Source: Mesodorylaimus sp. YZB2_4
Lineage: Eukaryota; Nematoda; Enoplea; Dorylaimida; Dorylaimidae
Direction of reading: 5' to 3'
NCBI GenBank assembly: GCA_030248295.1
Contig: JASANH010000770.1
Span: 930,001 to 994,000 of the forward strand
Length of the DNA: 64,000 bases
Shown here: positions 31,691-44,260 of the stretch, piece after piece
Layout: every line of letters begins with the position of its first letter
Numbering within the stretch: the first letter of the stretch is position 1
The notes under the pieces: model-generated
Seen by the model: the letters and a program-made list of their open reading frames with translations, nothing else
The model's database searches: none
What the model was told of the DNA's origin: nothing
Program-made: the position numbers and the translations under genes

Positions 31691-34600
31691 AGATTAGTTT
31701 GACCAAACCGAGCATCGCTACTCTGATACTGCACCTAATAAGAACAATAGTTGCCTATTGGAATCGGCTTACCTCCCTTCCACCAAGCCACTCTTAGCAT
31801 TGCAGCATCCTGCGAACAGTATCATCACAGCGCAGAGACGAAAAATGCTTGCCATCAGGAATGCCATGTTCAAATACCCAATGGCTGTCCAAGCAGCGAC
31901 GGGTCAAAAATGATCAGGCAGTGTAACTTTCCCAGATTTATAAGTCCTTCGATCCCGTCATTACCAAGAACAAAACAGGATACTAGTGGGCTGGAAATGT
32001 TGTTGAATACATGCAAATTGCCCACATCCGCTCGGCTGCAAATGAGTCCATCTCTCCTACCTCCTGTGTACGGTGTACACACATCGGGCCCTGGCTTCCT
32101 TCAAAACTAATAGGCATTGTCAAGATCTAGCAAGTTATGCGGTCACAAAGGCGAAGACAAGTTGGGTAAGATTCCTCTTTGACCGTGCCATCCAATGGAT
32201 ATGAATAGCGTCATTTTCCTGCATAGCACAAATTCACGTGCCTGTCGTTAGGTCTCAACAACATCAAATTTGCCGGTACCTTTGCCCTTTTGTTGGGACG
32301 TGCCAGGGGTGTTGTCCTAACGAGCCTAACGACTCTAATAATATGGTAGCGAATCCGGGACAGCTCCTCCCTTTATGTCGCTTGACGTAAGCCGCTTCCG
32401 TTGGCGTTTCATTATCGCCTGCTTGATTGAGAAGCTATGTCGATCTGGCCGCTCCTGTGAGTGGGCCGGGAGCGTGTATAAACAAGCCCAGACAATTAGA
32501 CATATCCTGCAAGCGCCGTGCAGAACCGTTCGATTCGTTTGCTTAGCACGAACACAAAATCTCCTTCCTCTTAGAACTTGCTCGAAGCATCGTTTCTTGA
32601 CTCAATACTTGCACCTTACCGCCGTCCATCGACGGTTTGGATTGGATTTATCGAGTCCAATCCCAGTCGAAAAGTGGATTAATCAGTTTGGGCGAATAGA
32701 CTGCAACTTTACCGCACACACACGTTATATGCACTATCTGCTGAGTGATTGAAGAACGCAGCAAAATGCACAGAAAAACCTTAACGGTTTTTGTACCCTC
32801 GTCCCGTTCGTAAGGGCCCTTCCTCAATTGCCGCCTGCTACGTTCGTACTCCCGCATTCCGCTACTTCCGCGCTGAATCGAGCGTGGTCTGGATAATGTC
32901 TTGACTGGTTGTTTCTACCCAGTTCCCCGTTGGCCGCATAGGGCGTTTTGGTCTGGAAGAGTCTGACCTTCAGTCCGTGGGTTTGCTTCAACTAATGCAC
33001 ATGGTCTGGCCAGCACAACTGCCTTTTTCTCTTAACACGCTTTTCGTTTTTGTAAGGCTGGACGTACAGTTTGACGAGGCGATAAGACGGTTTAGGCGCT
33101 ATTACACATTGTCTTTTCCCCCCAATGTGTCGCATCGTTCGCTTATTTCAACTGAACGCAACGAACTTTGGATTTTAGGGTTCTACGCGTGGAGATATCC
33201 GCAAATCGGCCTAATAAATAGTTGATATTAGGGCTTTTGTAAGGACCGCAAAGTGAGAATGCTTGTGTAAATTATTACAGCCATGACGGGAGGGGGGGGG
33301 GCGCTAAGCTTGCTCTCCTTCCCGTGTTAAATCGAGTATGTTCTTTTGTCTGTGGGTCAACAGCATTCTACTGTTTTTTTCTCTGATGTCGAAGCTACAT
33401 ACACTGCACTATGCCTGATTCAATGACACGACTCTCATTTTCCGAGGCGCATTTTCGCATGGAGTGAAGATGAAACTGCTCCTGGAATGATCTGGGCGTG
33501 ACCAGCGCGAAATTCTGTGCTCTCCTTAGAAGCAGTTTGTGATTCCGAAGTGGAACACTCGAAGTGGATGCCAGATTTGACCACAAGCAGATATACAGTA
33601 GCGTGGAGTGGATATCTCGATTGAGTACCCAAACCATATTTTTTGGCAGCCGGCAGAAGGCATTATGATTTGAGGAACGCGGTCTCACAGCCAGTCGGTC
33701 GGTCCCGCATTGCTTAGACGAGCAATCCTGCCTGGAAGGCAGCAGTTCTATTCCGACTTGGGAGAAGCAATTTAATGAGGCCGTTCTCAAGATCAGAGTG
33801 GGCCAGATGCCGATTTAGTAATCCTATCGGCGGCATGCACACCCGGCTCTTGGCAACGCATCACGTGCGGTCAAGCGCCGGACCCTGAACGAGTAGATTA
33901 TCAGGAAACTGGTCATCGAGCACCAGTTAGGAATGACTCACCCTTCTCGCTTGTTATGGGAAACTAGTGCTAGCACAGGAAGCTCTCGGCGAGGTGCTCT
34001 TAGCGGAGACGTAAGAAGGAGCTTGCCATGAGAGTTGGTCGCCTCAAGGCCTTGCTCAACATATCATGACTGCCGGCCAGCAATAGGCAAAAGCGGGCAG
34101 TAAATGTAGTTGGGAACTAAGGCGGCACGGGGCCCAAAGTTTTTAAAACATGTTAAATTTGGTGCACACTTCGAAACAGCGATAACAAGTCCAAACAAGT
34201 TTCATACTATCCCAAAAACATGTCTTCAAACTAACTGTAGGCAGGCTAGCTGTGCACTTTTTGGATGTCCAATATCTTGCAAATTGGTCTTCCTGGCATA
34301 CTGTAGGTTATAAAATCCTTGGCTAGCGCCCTGGGGCAAACTAGGGCTGGCGGATCAAGCCACAGGAACGAGCCTGTGAAATATGGCACTGGGTGCAAGG
34401 AAGTTGCATTACAGTGAAAGTACAGACCTAACAGCATAGCTGCCGACCGACCGCGCAGGCCGGAAGGCAAGAGGGAGTGAATCAGACAGGATTATCAGAG
34501 ACTCGGATTATGATGGCAGAATGAAAACGGCACAAAAGAATGGCATAGAACGTACTTGGGAGAGTTTTTCCTTGCATCGGCATCGCCCACGTAGGCAACG

Positions 34601-34981
34601 ATGATCAGCGACCTTGGGTTTATTGGGACGCAGTTTCAGCAAATGAACTGCGGTTATCTCTCGATCAGAGACAGCTTCAACCGTGCCGCACGAGGGCCTG
34701 GTGAATGGTAGAGCATAAATGTTCTACCAATCACCATCACCAGACAAGGGTCCAAGTTCAGTGCTGCTCCTTCTTTTTCCTTCCGATTTTCGTCTATTTC
34801 CTAGATCCAATCGGTCACTGTATTAGCCATCCTACCGACGAGCTAACCTGTTTCCGAAGGAGGATACTCACAGTCGGTATACTTGTGGGCTGGACAGTCC
34901 GTATTAATGCAGGGTTTCAAAGGCTTTTCAAACAGTTTTTTCCTTACGATTTCTCAAGTGCAACTATCTGAAGATATCCAT
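31691..34981. other. Intergenic region
   Basis: No gene is supported. Several frames of 60-130 codons (for example 32375-32752) lack domains, splice context and conservation clues. GTATAAAC near 32477 is TATA-like but has no gene behind it. A run of G lies near 33290. Confidence 0.4.
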
Positions 34982-35156
34982 GAGTCATGTCATGTCATAC
35001 TTTATCCATAGCCAAGCACCATAAGGCGCACTCGAGGGCTAAGGAACACATAATTGACAATCACTTTGTACCGAGGCGGGAGTCGAACCCTCCCCTGTAA
35101 GTGCGCACCCAGCGTGAGAGGCAGACGCCTTAACCCGCTAGGCCACGACCCCGGTA
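34982..35156 (-). repeat. tRNA-derived SINE (family B) with LINE-like tail
   Basis: On the minus strand the head has a perfect A box (TGGCCTAGCGGG) and B box (GGTTCGACTCC) with the spacing of a tRNA that has a long variable arm. The element ends ATAAAGTATGACATGACATG, matching the tail of the LINE at about 22597-22622. Confidence 0.8.
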
Positions 35157-35205
35157 CTATCTGAGTACTATCTGTTTTCTTTGGGAATGTACACGCGGCA
35201 CCATG

Positions 35206-35337
35206 GAGGCGCATTTATAGTCGACAAAATTTCTACTCCTACCCCTAGGGAAGGAGTAATGGCCATATCCTTCAGCGTGTGCTATTACTCCTATTCTGGG
35301 GGTAGGAGTAGAAATTTTGTCGACTATAAATGCGCCT
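35206..35337. repeat. 132-bp hairpin element
   Basis: The outer arms of about 40 bp (35206-35247 and 35295-35337, containing ATAGTCGACAAAATTTCTAC) are almost exact reverse complements, and an inner pair (GGAGTAAT/ATTACTCC) extends the fold. No target duplication is obvious. Confidence 0.75.
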
Positions 35338-36038
35338 TGGGCGATCCAAGGCTGGCAGCAACACTTGGCTCGCCACGCAATGTCGACCTAACCACTTATA
35401 ACACAACCCGCCACTTCAAAATCTGCGCAGTGCACGCAAATGTTCATATCTTGTTTAGTAAACAATCTAAGCGTGCTAAGGAGCAGACAATTGTTTCTGC
35501 TATGCGATAATTCGGATCAGGGGCCGGCGATCCAAGTTTTCTGCCAGCTATGGCTCGCACCATGGGCGGGCGTGCATGTTCCCAAAGAAAATAGATAATA
35601 TCTTGAAGGCCCAAAAGCATAGATCGATGCTCAGCTCAGGTCAGATCGAGCTAATCCTTCCAGGGTCGCATGGCCACGCCTTTTGTTCAGGGCTTGTCCC
35701 TTTTGCCAAAATGCACATGCCCCCATCCCAGATGATGGGAAGGAGCCTAGCGAGGTGCGTTATGTCCATTCTGTCAAGGTGCGTACATTTATAATGCATT
35801 AGAGTGCAAAGTCGGAACAAACTTGAGAAGACGAGCAGAATGAAATTAAAAGACCTGTTTTACACCCTGTTTAAAATCAGTGGAAATAGTACTTCGTATC
35901 TCAACGTATACAGATCATAATAAAAAAGTCAGTCACACAAATATCGTTTGTCATCAGGAAAAGTAATCGGTTGTCTTCCCATTTTCTCGATCGATAGTTA
36001 TCTTAGCCGGAGTTCAAAATACCACTTTGACCTGACTA

Positions 36039-36224
36039 TCAGCAAGCCCAGCATTCCTCGGAATAAGGACAAAAACTCGAGCACGTTGTGTCAGTGGTTG
36101 AACTGGGGCAGAATGTGATACCGCAGCAATCATAGCCGTAGATGCGGCATTCGTCGCATTCGCAAGCGGCCTGACTTTGACATACTGCCAACGAGGAGAT
36201 AAGGAGGACGAGAAGAACTTTCAT
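36039..36224 (-). CDS. Small secreted cysteine-rich peptide
   Basis: This single-exon frame has 61 codons. A clear signal peptide (MKVLLVLLISSLAVCQSQA) is followed by about 42 residues with ten cysteines, in the spacing C-x-C-x2-C-x6-CC-x4-C-x8-C-x3-C-x5-C-x2-C. That would allow five disulfides. The frame extends upstream, but the signal peptide makes this ATG the likely start. I do not recognise the fold. Antimicrobial, toxin-like or cuticular roles are all possible and none is supported directly. Confidence 0.6.
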   Translation of the reverse strand: MKVLLVLLISSLAVCQSQAACECDECRIYGYDCCGITFCPSSTTDTTCSSFCPYSEECWAC

Positions 36225-36499
36225 GTCTGAAAAGGATTTGAAGATAATGGGGATCCAGCTCAAGATTAGCAATCCTAGTCGGTGAAGACTACCAATTTGT
36301 GAACAAGAGGAGGTGAGCTCACAAAATCTTTTAATTTTTGCAAGGTTTTTCAAGTATTGTAAAAACCTTCTTCTACTAAAGCTGGGGCTGTCAATCAGGA
36401 ATTTTTTTAAAGGGCATTCTGGTAGTAAAAGTAAACCTACCAGCTTCGACAAGCCTATATCGGTTCTGCCATCGCCTAGAAAAGCTTTGCGGTCACTCC

Positions 36500-36610
36500 C
36501 GCTGTTTTGAAAAGTTCTTCCTCATTGTTCTGGGGCAGAGTGTCAGAAGAGCAAAGTCCAGAACATCCCCGACGGGGAATCGAACCCGCACCACTAGAAT
36601 CATTTTTTTG
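36500..36610 (-). repeat. tRNA-like SINE relic (family C), copy 2
   Basis: On the minus strand TGGTGCGGGTTCGATTCCCC parallels the CAGTGCGGGTTCGACTCC of 31225-31330, and both continue into similar CTTGCTC/TTTGCTC sequence. Confidence 0.5.
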
Positions 36611-37790
36611 TTTAATAAATTACAGTACTCTGATAAGTGACTCTCCCAGAGTAAGCCAGTTAATCAAATTTGTGCCAAAACACTGTAGAAATACAGAAAA
36701 TCACGAAAAATACAGCACTCCTACCTTTTTTTAAGAGGAAACCGTCAGAATTTGTTCTAATTTGGTCACTTTCCCAAGTACAGTTTCAGAAAAACTCATC
36801 CAAAGCGATTATACAAATTTCAGCGTACTGCAACGCCTTATATAACTGTCTGGTCCTGCCACCAGCTGCGGCAATCCTTCCACATATTGTCTCTGGTCCA
36901 CCAGGATATTTTAATTTGGGAATCAGAACAATATGACCAGTGTTTTTATTAAAATTGATATTCAAAAGAAACCAAGGCGGGTGGGAAGTTGTTTGTACAG
37001 TACATGACAGTAGGTTCTCTAAATCTCGTTTGTCGAAACCCAGCATAGATCATGTGTCAGATGGAAAACACATAAAAACCTTTATCCACAGTATTCTAGA
37101 CAATGTTGTGGTGATTTCCGAGAATACACAGTTTGCGGAAGTGTGAGAATGTGGGTGGTATGTTTATGCACTTATATATTGGTTCGGTGCATATTGCCGG
37201 AGACAGTAATTTGTGCCTTGCCAATTTTCAATATTTATTTAACTGATGTTAAAATGTTTTTAGTACTTTCTAATATTCCTGTACTATCATACTAATAATA
37301 CTGATATTTTTCTGATATCATCCTCAACAATGCTTATATTTTTCTGCTGATATTCACGCATGTTGTATTTCTATGAAACAATAAATAGCACCTACACCAT
37401 TCATACCGAACTCGAATCGGTTTTCGGGGATAGACGTAGACTTTTCACTGGTGTTCTCCGAAAAATTCAAAAGTTTCTTTAAAGTTCGATATTGAGATCA
37501 CTATTGGTGGTCACATAGTTACCATGGTTGTCAAGGGTAAGCTTGAAACTCAGAAGTTGTTTTTGGCAGGACTGCCGACTGGCGGATCCTTGACTTAGAG
37601 GGTTAATCCTATTTTGAAAGGCTATAGCAGGTATTGTTTTCGAATTTCCCGCTGAAAGCAGTAAGTAGGCTGTGCCTGAAAATCATTTCTTCGCGCGAAG
37701 AGCAGACAACTATTGACCGATAGTCCCACTTGACTACAACCAAGTTTTAAAGTTTTCTTGATCAAAAAAAGTTTGCTTTCACATTTTTAA
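36611..37790. other. Intergenic region upstream of MOCS3
   Basis: AT-rich, with no supported gene. No core promoter motif stands out before the MOCS3 start at 37791. Confidence 0.45.
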
Positions 37791-40700
37791 ATGTATTCTA
37801 ACGGATCTTCTTTCGCTGACCATTCGCTTAGCGCGATCGAAGTGAATCGATACAGTCGTCAATTATTGTTGCCAGAAATTGGAGTCGAAGGTTGGTTTTT
37901 CCTGATTTTTTCCGTTTTTGTTCGGTATAGTCGATTGACTCTGGTTTTTTCAGGTCAAGAAGCTTTGAAAAACGGCAGAGTTCTGGTGATTGGTGCGGGT
38001 GGTCTCGGATGCCCAGCGGCTATTTATTTGGCATCTGCTGGAGTAGGTGAGTGATTTTGTAAGTTTGCGGCCAAGAAATGTCTTGACAGACCTGCCTATG
38101 GTATAGACTTGTTTTGGAAATCACTACGTATTTACGGCAAGGTCCAGATTGTAGGGGTGGAAACTGATTTACGCAAACTCTTATTTTCCCGCCTTTCTTG
38201 AAATTTGAGTTTTTGTAAGGAAACTGTATTCTAATTTAATAAGGTTTACGGAAAAACGGCACCTGCTATCAATAATTCTTATGTTTTTTTTCTAAATCCA
38301 TTATCTTTGGGGATAAGCTTGGTTTTTCATAAGATTTCTGGGGTAAATGGTCTTTTCCATGAGCAGGGGGCGACCTCTGACGATGTTGTGATGTTGTATC
38401 AGACCAGTCCCAGGTTTTGTCCATGCATGGCTATCGTCTTTCGTGCAGCTGTCCTAGTCTGAAAGGCAAGATTTTTCAGCTAGCAGGAATTTCCAAGTTT
38501 TTTGACGTACAGTAAGATTATTATGTTTTCGGACCTTTTTACGTGTTTTGTTTTTCAGGGAAATTGGGCATTGGGGATTACGACGACGTGGAACTTAATA
38601 ATTTACACCGTCAAATCGGACACAACGAAAAACGATTGGGAAATTCGAAAGCGGAATCGTTGAAGAAAACTGTTCTGGGGTGAGTAGAGCGCCTTGGGTT
38701 TTTCGCAAGAAGATTTAGGTTTTTTGGCCTGATTTTTTCTGACGAGAGGATTTTTTAAACAGGCCTCATTCGAATTTTGTGATCTTTTTTATGCGATCTC
38801 GATCAATGTACTGCAATGGAAACCTGGATAGCAACCCAGACTCAATCGAATCCCTGAATTTTCAAGTTTCTTGGGGTCACTTTAAGCAAACTTGGCCTTT
38901 TGGTTTTTCGACCAGGCCCTCCCCTAGACTTGGGCAAAAGCGCCCCCCCCCCCATCAGACCTCTTCCCTATGAATCGAGCTGACCTGAGTACAAGACCCT
39001 GACATCGAAGGAACTTAGTCCAGGACACTCTGCCAGAAAATTGGATTCAACTAATCTTAGGCTAATCGTTTCCTCCGATATTAATTTTTTCCCTAGTTCT
39101 TGGTTTTCTGGTGTAAATCAAATGATTTAGGCGAGCTACAAAAAAACCAGTTTCGTATTGAGTGGGTGCATTTGCCACAAATGTAATCATTGGTTTTAAG
39201 AATCACATTTTCTTCTATATTCATGTAATATTTTAGCTTGAACTCCAGCATCCACTGCACAGCATATCACGGCCAGCTGATCGACAAGGACCGTGCTATC
39301 GATCTGGTCAGCCAATACGATGTGGTGTGCGATTGTTCCGACAACGTGCCCACTCGATACTTGTTGAACGATGCTTGCGTGGCTGCTGGTCGGCCGTTGG
39401 TGTCGGGTAGTGCACTTCGGTGGGAAGGACAACTGACTGTGTACAATTATGGCCAGGAATGCCCTTGTTATCGGTGTATTTTCCCCAAACCACCGCCACC
39501 AGACACAGTGACAAGTTGTGCTGAAGGTGGCGTTTTGGGGGCTGTTTGCGGATTGATTGGATCGTTACAAGCTTTGGAAACGGTGAAAATTTTGACCAAG
39601 ATCGGACGTAAGTGTGTAAGATGTTTCGTAAGTTGTTTTCTAACTGGCTTTTTCATTAAGAGAGGGTTTCTGAGAGACTCGACCAGGGGCTGGCCATTCG
39701 ACTTTTTTGACCCCTTTTTATTTGCTCTACCGAAAGTACTCACAAAACTGATTGTCTTGGCGGAAGTGAAATTTTTCCTAAATGCCTAAATATGGAAATA
39801 TAGCACTTTAAAGGTCCAAAAGGGTCACTTTTGGTCAAAAAATTATAACTTGCTTAGTTTTGGGTCTAGAAAAATTTTTAAAAAACAGAAATTACCGCTA
39901 CATTTTAAGGAATCTAAGGCTTTTTTAAAAATTAGCCTAGCTGTAATTAGCATTGGATATTTGAAAAAAGCCGTTCGTGATCAGGTACATAATCGATTAT
40001 GGGTAAATTATACCCTGTTTTTCACTGAAATAGTAGCCCATGTCGGAGCATCATAAAACCGCCCCAATTTTCGCACTACAAACCACAGTTATTGTGCAAA
40101 TGGCTGATAACTTTGCCAATTTTGGCTAATCATAGTCGATCAACTCAGCTGTTGATTCCTCGCACTGATCAGTAATCGCCTATCTTGTAGCCCTTTGAAA
40201 GAGCTTCCAAATTCTTTTTCCTGTGTCAAAATTCTTTTTTTTTTACTCAAGATATTGGAGAAAACTCCTATTCGGCAAGAAGTGCCCGCACAACGCTACT
40301 TTGAATCTCCCGCCCGCATGCCGCTTACGACATAGAGCGAGGTTGGCTGCTCACTTTTGAAACCGCTAGAAAATTTATAACTTTTTTCACGAAAGACAGA
40401 TACTCCAGTACAAAATTAGACAAACACATAGTGAAAAAGTGAGAGTGTTATATATATAGAGTGAGAGTGTTATATATGCGCGATTCACAGAGTAAGCAGG
40501 CGAAATCACTCAAATACATAATAAATGTGGTCCGCAGTGCGGAAATTAGGGTGTTTTTATGATGTTGTGACCCCAGGCTATTTCAGTGAAAAACAGGGAG
40601 ATCTGGCTTCTATAATTTATCCATGATCAAATATGTGCCTGATCACGGTTGATCAAGAGTAGTTTTTCGAATATCTCATGAACGGTTATAGCTAGGCTAA

Positions 40701-43280
40701 TTTTTTAAAAAAGTTGTAGATTCCTTGAAATGTAGTGGTCATTCCTGTTTTTTAAAAATTTTTCTAGACCTAAAACTAAGCAAGTCATGCTTTTTTGATT
40801 AAAAGTGACTCTTTTGGACTTTTAAAGTGCTTTATTTCGACATATAGGCATGCTAGAAAAATTTTACTTCCTCCAAGACAATCAGTGTTTTTAAGTGCAT
40901 TCGATAGAGCCCAGCATCGACCGACCCGATCCACCCGACCCAACGTTGTACTGCGCCCACTCATTTGTTTTCTGGCAAATGCACACTCTTTCTTCGATCG
41001 ATAACCATCGATAACAGACACCCGCAGTCAGGGAGGAAGGGGCTGACGGATTTTGGGCAAAAACGGACAAGGGAGGAGAACTTTAGGAATAACTTAACGT
41101 GCTCGTCCCTTGCCCCATGCTGTCTGAGGCGACAGCGTAGAATTTCACAAATTTTTACTGTCCAACTGCACTTGCAATATCCCGTTTCGCTTCTAGACTT
41201 GACTTCTTAGAGTGGGAGGTGGCCGGTATGAGGACAGCTTTTTAAATTTTTTTGGGCTGGGCCCCCACCTGGCCCAATTTTCTATGGGTTTTGCTAGTTG
41301 CCAGCCAGCAGTCATAATGACGAGTGCTGCAATGTGTGAGACGATTAACTCCCATGGCAGGCTCCCTCTAACGGCCTCATTTGGAGCATCACCGCCGAAG
41401 GCATCCTGGGCCAGAATCGGCGTTTCCGGATGATAGAGGGCAAAAACGGAGGGCCCGAATGGCAATCAGGGCCAGTTTTCTCAATCGAGGGCACCACTTC
41501 CACCTTAAATTGAATTCCTGGTGAATCGCCCCAGCCAGTTCTCTGAGAACGGGTGTCCTAAACTGACGTCTTCAGCCAGAAGAGAGCTGAGGAGTTTCAA
41601 TCAGGGTCCCCCCCCCCCCTCCAATCAGCCTCTCACAAGCCAAATGAGCCGCACTCCTATGTGAACAGAAGGTGGGTAGGGTCGAAACTTGCAAAAAAAC
41701 GTCGATGTTATGCATGGGCGGCCAGTCTAGTGGGTTGAAGCTGCTAGCTGCCTGCATGAAGACATGACTAGACGCCAGAAAAAAATTTTAGCGGGAATTC
41801 GAAATTCCGATCCGGCCGACCCACAGCTTGGGTCGGTTCCCCCCAAACCGGGCCGGGTCGGTGGATCGGTCGATACTGGGATAGAGCATATAAAAAGGGG
41901 GTCAAAAAATTCGACTGGCCAGCCCCGGGTCGAGTCTCTCAGAAACCCCTCTTAGACGGGCTCTCAGTTGCTACAATTCAAACCATTTTTGCCTAATAAT
42001 GAAACTGCGTCCATGTGATAGATGTCGGAGTAAAACAAGGTTGTACATCTTTTTGGCGTGGCGAGTGAAAATTGCTGCCGAATATGGATTTCTTGACATT
42101 ATAATTTTGTTTCAGCATCTTATTCTGGAAGCTTACTTCTATTTAATGGCCTCACGTGTGAATTCCGATCAGTTCGATTGCGTAAGAAGAATGCCAATTG
42201 CGAGGTGTGCTGCAGCGGATCCAACGCCGCATCCAAAATTGATTATGAGAAGTTCTGTTGCACAAAGGCTTGTGATAAGGTAAGCAGCAACGGCTTTTAG
42301 AAATATTTGTGCTGTGTTTTACCGCCTGTTGTGTTTAGGTAAAACCAGTCGAGCTATTGACGCAAAATGATCGCATAACGGTGACTGAATTGAAAGATCT
42401 CGTGGCTGGCAGTAATGATCATATTCTGGTGGATTGTCGACCAAACAACGAATTTGACATATGTCGATTACCGAATTCGATAAGTGAGTTAATTGGCGAT
42501 TCAAATGATTTTATTGATTTTAGTTTCCTTTTACTAATTTGACCTGTAGTTTATGTGGCCGCACCGCATTGGCAGCAGTGGCATGCGCGTGAGGTGGCGC
42601 AGGATGGGGATGAACATACTTTGTTACATTAGGGTTTTTGTACAAGCCATTTAGAATGAGAGGGGCTCGCAAACTTGGCAACCGAATACTTTTGTTCCTG
42701 GAATTTGAATTTTTTGCACATTCGGACCTGTGAGTATCGTGGAGCCATGTTGCAGTCCTAACGCAGAGCATGCCCAGGATTGGTGCCCACGACGTTACTG
42801 GTGTTAAGATCCAAAAGCTCGGGAACGTCAAGTTCCGCTTATGAAACAGTTATGGTGATCCCAGACCTCATACGTATTTTGGTATGCTTTGGCTGTGTTC
42901 TGCGGTGCGCACAATTGTCAGAGCCTCAGATCCATTAAAAACGTGTTTTCAGTTTATTTGATGTTTCTTTTAAGACATCCCATTATCTGAGATGGAGAAA
43001 GCGATTGATGGTGATCAGGTCCTCCAAAAACTGACATCTTCAATCAATAACAAGCACTGTTCAAAAGATGGTAAAAGTAGCTGCAGTCCTGATGCGACAA
43101 GAGTAAAAAACTTTTATTTTAGTTTTAATCATTTGCCATCGAGGTAACGATTCGCAGAAGGCGGTAGTCAGATTACGTGAGTTGATATCGACTGATCGGG
43201 AATCGATTCGGTTCAGGGATGTGATGGGTGGCTTAGAATCGTGGGCTTTGGATATTGACCATGGCTTCCCGCGGTATTAG
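37791..43280 (+). CDS. MOCS3: MOCS3/UBA4: adenylyltransferase and sulfurtransferase, 8 exons
   Basis: This E1-like enzyme activates URM1 (tRNA thiolation) and the MOCS2A small subunit (molybdopterin synthesis) in the cytosol. Exons are 37791-37890, 37954-38046, 38559-38679, 39237-39607, 42116-42279, 42339-42483, 42975-43070 and 43123-43280, giving 415 aa with every phase consistent. The ThiF-type domain has [14 protein letters not shown] (ATP site), [17 protein letters not shown], zinc ligands CYRC and CEVC, and the catalytic Cys in [12 protein letters not shown]. The C-terminal rhodanese has [18 protein letters not shown] and the active-site loop ICHRGND. The protein is slightly shorter than the usual 450-460 aa. 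Intron 39608-42115 is inflated by a foldback element with a hAT-like insertion. A poly(A) signal follows at 43353. Confidence 0.95.
39656..41954. mobile_element. Foldback element with about 410-bp inverted arms
   Basis: The left arm is about 39656-40062. The right arm is about 40553-40902 plus 41888-41954, interrupted by the hAT-like insertion. Matching ends are TTAAGAGAGGGTTTCTGAGA and its complement near 41954. The loop of about 490 bp includes a short GTGAGAGTGTTATATA tandem near 40440. Without the insertion the element is about 1.3 kb. It has no coding capacity and lies in the MOCS3 intron. Confidence 0.8.
40911..41879. mobile_element. Non-autonomous hAT-like DNA transposon
   Basis: Inverted termini (CCAGCATCGACCGACCCGAT and its near-complement ATCGGTCGATACTGG) bound 969 bp. 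An exact 8-bp target duplication, GATAGAGC, is at 40903-40910 and 41880-41887. The opposite foldback arm keeps the uninterrupted site (GGTAGAGCAAAT on its complement), confirming insertion. Subterminal DNA is rich in GGTCGG. No transposase was recognised. Confidence 0.85.
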
Positions 43281-43352
43281 AATGGCCGTGATAGCAAGTT
43301 TTTCAAGACGATTTGTTAGACTGATTGTGTTGTATGGTGTGATTTATGAGAC

Positions 43353-43358
43353 AATAAA
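43353..43358 (+). terminator. Poly(A) signal of MOCS3
   Basis: AATAAA 73 bp after the MOCS3 stop codon. Confidence 0.7.
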
Positions 43359-44260
43359 CATATTTTGAACACGGATGGAAGTCATGCTGACAGTGATGAG
43401 GAACAGTTTTCTTGTTTTGATAGTTTGTAAGTTGTTTTACGTCAACTTGCTTTTAGGTTTTGTGGTGTACTGGTGCCCATTGACGAGAGTGACGTGAGGT
43501 AAGTTGACTCGTCTGGAAGACTGTCTACAAAATGTACTCTAACTTTACAAAGGCTGTCTTGACGAGGACGCTTCAGCAATGATGTAGCTCGTCCCTTGTG
43601 TAGCTCATACCGTGGTTATAAGATGCGAAGTGTACATACATACATACAGTACCATTTGAAGTGCATTACACTGTATTTTGATACCACCTTCATTCAGAAT
43701 AGTAGTTTAGAAGGAACCTGCCTAATCATACAGTAGTCTGCCGTTGCATGACAGGCACATGTGCAAATTTGCAAGCTTGCAGCGGCTGGGCGAACTCGAA
43801 ATTCTTAGTGAAAAGTGACTTGATGTCAGTGACAGTTGGACAGAAAACGTGTTCTATTATCTACTACTGTATAGATATGCTTTTTTAAAGGCTTTCAATT
43901 CTGTTCTTCAGTTTTCCACAAAGATTTTTCGCAAATTTTGCGTTGCTTGTAAAACATGTTACAAAACCTTGTAAGAGCAAAACAAAGATATCCATTAGAT
44001 AGAGCACATTTTTCTGTACAACATTGTCGCTGACAGAAATGTACGTATTGCTAAAAATTTTGAGGAAGATTGGATCTAAGCGGTGGAGGCGCAAAAAAAC
44101 CGCTGGGCGCATGTTCACTTGACTATCAGGCCTTTACAGTGAAGCTGACCTCCAGTATACCACAGGAGCGTTACCACCGTAATGCATTCTCTTCCACTTC
44201 TACTCTGGCCTCGCAGATTGTTTTTATCATTCTGATCTTCCGGTTGCTTCATAGCTGACC
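43359..44260. other. Intergenic region between MOCS3 and PEX11
   Basis: No additional gene is supported. It must hold the PEX11 promoter, but no TATA-like motif stands out. Confidence 0.5.

Noticed and set aside
32375-32752. 125-codon open frame downstream of a TATA-like motif
   Set aside because: No domain, splice site or poly(A) support, and its length is within chance expectation for this composition.
35060-35156. Possible tRNA gene with a long variable arm on the minus strand
   Set aside because: A and B boxes are perfect, but the sequence continues directly into a SINE body with a LINE-type tail, so it is the SINE head.
40430-40490. CRISPR-like or functional tandem array
   Set aside because: Only two units of GTGAGAGTGTTATATA occur inside a foldback loop, in an animal genome.
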